Below, piece after piece: positions 33,795 to 37,724 of a stretch of 37,724 bases of DNA. The DNA is taken from the NCBI GenBank assembly GCA_021604825.1, contig BQJS01000017.1:1-37724 (forward strand). Reading direction: 5' to 3'. The notes beneath the pieces were generated by a model. That model saw only the letters and a program-made list of their open reading frames with translations, had not been told where the DNA came from and ran no database searches. How positions within the stretch are numbered: the first letter of the stretch is position 1; every line of letters starts with the position of its first letter. This DNA comes from Phycisphaerae bacterium. Its GTDB lineage: Bacteria; Planctomycetota; Phycisphaerae; UBA1845. Position numbers and translations under genes: made by a program.

Positions 33795-36416
33795 TCAACA
33801 GATAATGCGTATCTTGATGTTGATCTCCTGACTTGTTGTGTTGCCATCGCTATCGGTCACTTCCAGCGTGATTGTGTGGGTTCGCAGGTCACATGGATCA
33901 GGCTCACTGCTCAGCATGGTGTCGATGGAGCGGCCCGTTCCTATTTCGCCGTCGTGGTTTGATAACCATCTGAAGCTCGATTCCGGCAATTCCTCGTCCT
34001 CGGGATCAGTGGCTGAACCTTCGAAGTCTATCGACTGAGTCGGACCAAAAGTCGCGTTGTCAACCGGATTCGAGATGGTCACAGTGGGCACACCCGGTCC
34101 AGCGATTACGGTGACCATGATGCTGTCGTCGGCTGAAAGTTGGAGCGAGTTTGTCGCCGTCACCGTGATCGTGTGCAATCCTTGCGACAACGCGAGTGAC
34201 AGACTTTCACCGGTTCCGAGCGCGCCGTCGATGCTGGAATCCCAAACCAGACTCTCACCACTGAGCGTGCCGTCCTGCGGATCCGCTGCTTCGGCTTGAA
34301 AATCAATTGTCTCATTGATCGTGAAACTGGAGCCGTCGTCCGGCGCAGCGATTTCAACCGTGGGTGGCATGCCCGGAACGACCTGGATCGTGACGCTGTC
34401 CTCACCCGTCAAGCCGTTGGAGTCGACCGCTGCAAGCGTGATGACGTGGGTGCCCTCTGTCAGGGTCGTGGTTGTGCTTTCGCCAGTTCCAAGCAATCCA
34501 TCATTGTCGGACGTCCAAGTGATATTGGCGTCGGCGATGGTTTCGTTTGCGTCGTTCACAACGCCAATGAGCGAGATCGTCTCATTCGTCGCGAACACTG
34601 CCGCATCCTCCGGCGCAACGATCTCGACCGTTGGGGGAACATTGACTTCGACCTCGGCTTCGACCACCTCAACAGTGACCGAGTCCGTGCCCAATGTTCC
34701 GGACACATCTAGCGCCGCAACGGTGATGACGTGTAAACCCAGCGTGGTCAATTGTGCTTCGCACGAGAAGTTGGGGCCGGTGCCTGAAACGGAGCACAAT
34801 TCCCCATCGATGTCCGAGGAAAACGTTGTCTCACCGTTAAAACCATCCGACGACGGGGATGAAACGTCGGCTGAGAAAACGATGTCTTCGCCGGGAGATA
34901 ACGCGACACCTTCGACAGGCTCACCAATATCCACCGTCTGAAAATTGAATTGGATCGTGCTGACCGACAAACTGGTCGAGTTGTACGCGCGGAGCCTTCC
35001 TCTATTGGTGACCGCGTACACCGTGCCATCGTCGCCGACCGCGGGAGTTGAGACGAAGTTGGCCGCCTCGCCGTCGACGGTGAAACTGGTACTCATTTCA
35101 AAGTCATATGTGAAGAGACCGGCGGACGTACCGAGGTATGCGTGATTTCCAGAGAGGGCGAACGACGCTTGTGTAAAACCGAGCAAATCACGTTTTACCA
35201 TCAGCTCCCCATTGTCATCCAAAAGATGAACGCTGTCCGACCCAACAATAAAGATCGGCCGCACAAAGGAAGCTGGCGTACTGAGAAACGGCACGCCTGG
35301 AAGCGGATCTTGCGGAATGTCGCCAAATACTCCACCGGAAATGGGAGGCTGCTCGACGATTGTTTCGTATTTCCAAAACTCTGTGCCGTCGAGAGGGTCG
35401 TAGGCCGTGACCTCACCCTTCTCACTCGCAATTACCAATAAGCCCCCACCGAGATTGGCTGGCGACCCGTGCAGGACCGGACGGTCATCGCAATTTCCGC
35501 CATACACGTGGTGTTGCCAAAGTTCCTCGAGATTGGGCTCGTTGAATCGAAACCCGGTCATGCATCGATCACTAAGTGCGACGATGATTGGTCCGCCGTC
35601 GTCATGGGTAAAAACCACAGCGGTCGGATCGGGTTGGGGCAGCAAGAGCGAAGTAGAACCATCGAACTCGAATGTGAAATTGTCCCAACACTCAGACGCA
35701 GTAAACGGCAGCGTGAGCGTGCATTCAAGCAGACCACCGCCAATGGTTGAGAGCAGACCCGCGGCGAAATCGAAACCTGACGATCCGCCGCAAACCTGCA
35801 GCTCGCAACCGATATTGAGTCCGGTGTCCACGAGGTTTCCATCGAAGTCGAACACGGCTAACTGCGCGGGAACGTAAAGGAATACGTGATTCCCCAGGAT
35901 TCTCGGCGACGCGGTCGTGATTCTGCCTGGCGCAATCGCGGGGCTTACCCAAAGCGTTGCACCGTCAGCGCTCATGCGGGCCAGCACCGACTCCGGTTCG
36001 GAATCCATAACGCGCGTCACGACGACGAAGATACTCCCGTCCTCGGCGATGGCTGGTGTGCTCATGATTGTCGCGTTGTAAGCAAACTCTATTCGCCAGC
36101 GCTCGCTGCCATCAGGCCTGATCGCCACGAGTTCGCCACTCAGATTGCCGACGATGATTGTGCCATCAGGTGCGATCACGGGAGAACTGAAGCCGACGCG
36201 CCCAACGTTTACGTCCCATTGGACCAGTGACGGCACAGCAAGCTCGGTGTTCCTCGCGAGAAATCCCTCCCCCGAATTCCCGGATTGGTATTCGCTCCAT
36301 GTTTCCAAAATGGGAATCGTGTCGCTACCACCTGATTCACATCCTTGTTCAAACGCCAACGAAAGCAACATCAAGCATGCGCACAGACAGTGAGCCTTTT
36401 TCAAGCGCCTAAGCAT
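33795..36416 (-). CDS. Exported beta-propeller (PQQ-like) protein with Ig/PKD-like repeats
   Basis: 873 residues from ATG 36416, with GGAG 8 nt upstream; the longer reading from 36533 lacks a signal. N-terminus: basic MLRRLKK, hydrophobic core, then EQGCESGGS, a weak lipobox. Residues about 60-480 hold PQQ/quinoprotein-like propeller repeats (SSPVIAPDGTIIVGNLSGEL, STPAIAEDGSIFVVVTRV, STPAVGDDGTVYAVTNRG). About 510-870 is at least four Ig-like repeats, three opening P-x-V-x-I-x-x-P and each with GTGES and GTHVITL-type strands. No haem or metal ligand set is visible. Probably a surface or periplasmic adhesion or recognition protein. The last repeat ends SQEINIKIRIIC. Confidence 0.85.
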   Translation of the reverse strand: MLRRLKKAHCLCACLMLLSLAFEQGCESGGSDTIPILETWSEYQSGNSGEGFLARNTELAVPSLVQWDVNVGRVGFSSPVIAPDGTIIVGNLSGELVAIRPDGSERWRIEFAYNATIMSTPAIAEDGSIFVVVTRVMDSEPESVLARMSADGATLWVSPAIAPGRITTASPRILGNHVFLYVPAQLAVFDFDGNLVDTGLNIGCELQVCGGSSGFDFAAGLLSTIGGGLLECTLTLPFTASECWDNFTFEFDGSTSLLLPQPDPTAVVFTHDDGGPIIVALSDRCMTGFRFNEPNLEELWQHHVYGGNCDDRPVLHGSPANLGGGLLVIASEKGEVTAYDPLDGTEFWKYETIVEQPPISGGVFGDIPQDPLPGVPFLSTPASFVRPIFIVGSDSVHLLDDNGELMVKRDLLGFTQASFALSGNHAYLGTSAGLFTYDFEMSTSFTVDGEAANFVSTPAVGDDGTVYAVTNRGRLRAYNSTSLSVSTIQFNFQTVDIGEPVEGVALSPGEDIVFSADVSSPSSDGFNGETTFSSDIDGELCSVSGTGPNFSCEAQLTTLGLHVITVAALDVSGTLGTDSVTVEVVEAEVEVNVPPTVEIVAPEDAAVFATNETISLIGVVNDANETIADANITWTSDNDGLLGTGESTTTTLTEGTHVITLAAVDSNGLTGEDSVTIQVVPGMPPTVEIAAPDDGSSFTINETIDFQAEAADPQDGTLSGESLVWDSSIDGALGTGESLSLALSQGLHTITVTATNSLQLSADDSIMVTVIAGPGVPTVTISNPVDNATFGPTQSIDFEGSATDPEDEELPESSFRWLSNHDGEIGTGRSIDTMLSSEPDPCDLRTHTITLEVTDSDGNTTSQEINIKIRIIC

Positions 36417-36729
36417 TCCTTCAACTCCGTTTCGTTCTTGATAAATTTGCCCTGGATGGGAATGCCCGAGCACGCCGTTCGGCCGTTGCCGCGAGGGAAC
36501 AGCCATTTTAGGCGACGCATCGACACAGTACAACAGAATACTCTCGCGGCCACAGGACGCGTCGTTATTCTCGGTTGGCTCGAGGAACCGATGCCAGCGA
36601 ATGACACTGGCCCCAACGTGCTCCGCACGCTATCTCTGACGATACGGAGCATCTTTGGGCCAACACAATCGCTGGCAAAAGTGCTGAGTGAGGGTTAAGA
36701 ATACGTAGATGTACCCGGTGACCACGTTG
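36417..36729. other. Intergenic region between propeller/Ig gene and M16 peptidase
   Basis: No terminator, repeat or gene recognised. It should carry the promoter of the minus-strand gene starting at 36416. A plus-strand open frame here and the longer reading of the minus gene do not look coding. Confidence 0.4.
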
Positions 36730-37724
36730 TTAAAGTGGGTCACCTTCCGGTGAGTACTCTTGTGGCTTGGGTAGTCCGAGTCCGTCGAGTTGTGGAAGAA
36801 TTGCGGCTTTGTCTCCGACGAGTACCAGGACGGATTTTTCAAGTGCGATGGCATCGTTGGCCATCTTGTTCAATTGGTCGGAGGTGACCTTTTTCATCGC
36901 AGCCAGGTCGCTCGACAGTTCGGTCAGCGGGCGGTTGTTTCGCACCAATTCGGTAGCGACACCCAACATTCCGCTGAGTCCTGCAAATGATTGAACGGTC
37001 TGCATGCGTACGGTTGCCTGCGATTTCGCGGTTTCTTCAGCCGTGACGTCACCGCTCCGAATGGCCTTGAATTCCTTGAGGAATTCGCCAATCGACGCAC
37101 CAGTCACATCGGCTCGCACGCGCGACGCGGCGTTGAAATAACCGGCGCTTGGATTCATCGAAAAATTGCAACGGGCACCGTAGGTATATCCCTTGTCTTC
37201 GCGAAGGTTTTGATTCAAGCGGCTCGTGAAGCTCCCGCCCAAGATCGTACCAAGCAATTCCAAGGAGTTGCGCTGCGGCGAATCGTAGGTCGGCGCGGGC
37301 ATGTAGAATGACACCACGGTTTGAACAGCCCCCGGACGATCGACGAGGACAACGCGCATCGATTGATCCTTTGCCTGCGTATATTTCGGCGCGGTTGCGA
37401 CCGGACCACCCGCTGACTTCCAATTCCCAAACCGCTCTTCCAATTGAGCCTTGAGATCATCCATTGAGATATCACCGGCACTGAGAATCACGGCATTGTC
37501 GTGGCGGAACATCGACTGGTGCCACGCTTTGGCATCGTCTAAAGAAAATGCGTTCACTGTTTCCACGCTTCCAGCACTGCTGCGACTGTAAGGGTGCCCA
37601 TCTCCGAAGAACGCCCGCATGCCAACCCGAGATGCGACCGCAGCCGGAAAATCCGCACGCTGCTTGAGTTGCTCTAGGTGTAGTTGATGCACGCGGTCCC
37701 ACTCGCCCTTATCGAAACGCGGTC
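36730..37724 (-). CDS. M16 (insulinase-like) peptidase, C-terminal part (partial, runs off right edge)
   Basis: 331 codons read from the right edge, entering in frame with PRFDKGEWDRVHQLHLEQL, to TAA at 36730. The C-terminal M16 domain is clear: FFGDGHPYSRSSAGSVETVN, then ILSAGDISMDDLKAQLEERF, LGGSFTSRLNQNLREDKGYTYGA, the R/Y substrate-binding stretch typical of the non-catalytic lobe, and VRMQTVQSF. The zinc motif HxxEH of the N-terminal lobe is not visible, so either the catalytic half is outside the window or this protein belongs to a lobe-split pair. M16B proteins cleave small peptides and are often exported. No downstream gene in the same direction continues the operon within the near region. 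Confidence 0.88.
   Translation of the reverse strand, partial: PRFDKGEWDRVHQLHLEQLKQRADFPAAVASRVGMRAFFGDGHPYSRSSAGSVETVNAFSLDDAKAWHQSMFRHDNAVILSAGDISMDDLKAQLEERFGNWKSAGGPVATAPKYTQAKDQSMRVVLVDRPGAVQTVVSFYMPAPTYDSPQRNSLELLGTILGGSFTSRLNQNLREDKGYTYGARCNFSMNPSAGYFNAASRVRADVTGASIGEFLKEFKAIRSGDVTAEETAKSQATVRMQTVQSFAGLSGMLGVATELVRNNRPLTELSSDLAAMKKVTSDQLNKMANDAIALEKSVLVLVGDKAAILPQLDGLGLPKPQEYSPEGDPL

Noticed and set aside
36345..36698. 117-aa plus-strand open frame
   Set aside because: Its first part overlaps the start of the propeller/Ig gene antisense; no start signal or motif.
1..37724. CRISPR arrays, insertion sequences, prophage, integrase, toxin-antitoxin or restriction genes
   Set aside because: I looked for spaced repeats, transposase or integrase motifs and such pairs on both strands and recognised none.

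Overview
The window looks like a chromosomal segment of a member of the Planctomycetota, possibly close to the Phycisphaerae. The evidence is family-level, not a search result. It includes a small zinc-ribbon protein with the C-x-x-CGYNLTG...CPECG ending, secreted proteins with dockerin-like Asp-rich C-termini ending in GPG-type tails, a fused SecDF, YcgR-like PilZ proteins in tandem, a pseudopilin of the DUF1559-like type and a PQQ-type beta-propeller with Ig-like repeats. Base composition is moderately GC-rich by eye and even. I saw no insertion sequence, phage gene, plasmid gene, CRISPR array or toxin-antitoxin pair.

Layout. 1-2769: a Ser/Thr kinase with two C-terminal zinc ribbons (minus strand, cut by the left edge), then two membrane zinc-ribbon proteins (plus). 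tRNA-Thr(UGU) lies at 2907-2979 (minus), with a decayed copy of its 3' half about 1.7 kb downstream of its 3' end. 3569-6884: a compact, overlapping three-gene unit made of a tiny membrane protein with a YIDPGSGS motif, a NoeA-like SAM methyltransferase and a membrane protein of the sulfatase/alkaline phosphatase superfamily. 6907-7275: a small lipoprotein (minus). 7694-12938: a secreted dockerin-like protein, a pseudopilin, a histidine kinase and an NtrC-type sigma-54 activator, all on plus with short gaps. 13262-16489: a very large secreted beta-propeller/cytochrome c/dockerin-like protein, followed by a strong terminator, a 53-aa membrane protein and a methyltransferase.

18111-24859 (minus): a hypothetical secreted protein with a consensus promoter, the 1272-aa SecDF fusion with its terminator, a two-LysM anchored protein and an alpha/beta hydrolase whose start overlaps the LysM stop codon. 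25306-25893: an unknown conserved-looking protein with a terminator. 26013-28888 (minus): three consecutive PilZ proteins, all with intact c-di-GMP motifs, plus an O6-alkylguanine-DNA alkyltransferase. A perfect 18-bp palindrome sits just before the first PilZ gene. 29322-30614: a YhiN/BaiN-type flavoprotein. 30650-31021: RNase P protein (minus). 31279-33030: a secreted TPR protein. 33147-37724 (minus): a small membrane protein, a beta-propeller/Ig-repeat exported protein and the C-terminal half of an M16 peptidase cut by the right edge.

Most promising for new biology: the overlapping YIDPGSGS/methyltransferase/sulfatase-fold unit, the triple PilZ operon with its palindrome, the kinase carrying its own zinc ribbons, and the shared Asp-rich C-terminal tail on two otherwise unrelated exported proteins. 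All functions are inferred from reading motifs in the translated sequence; no database search was run.
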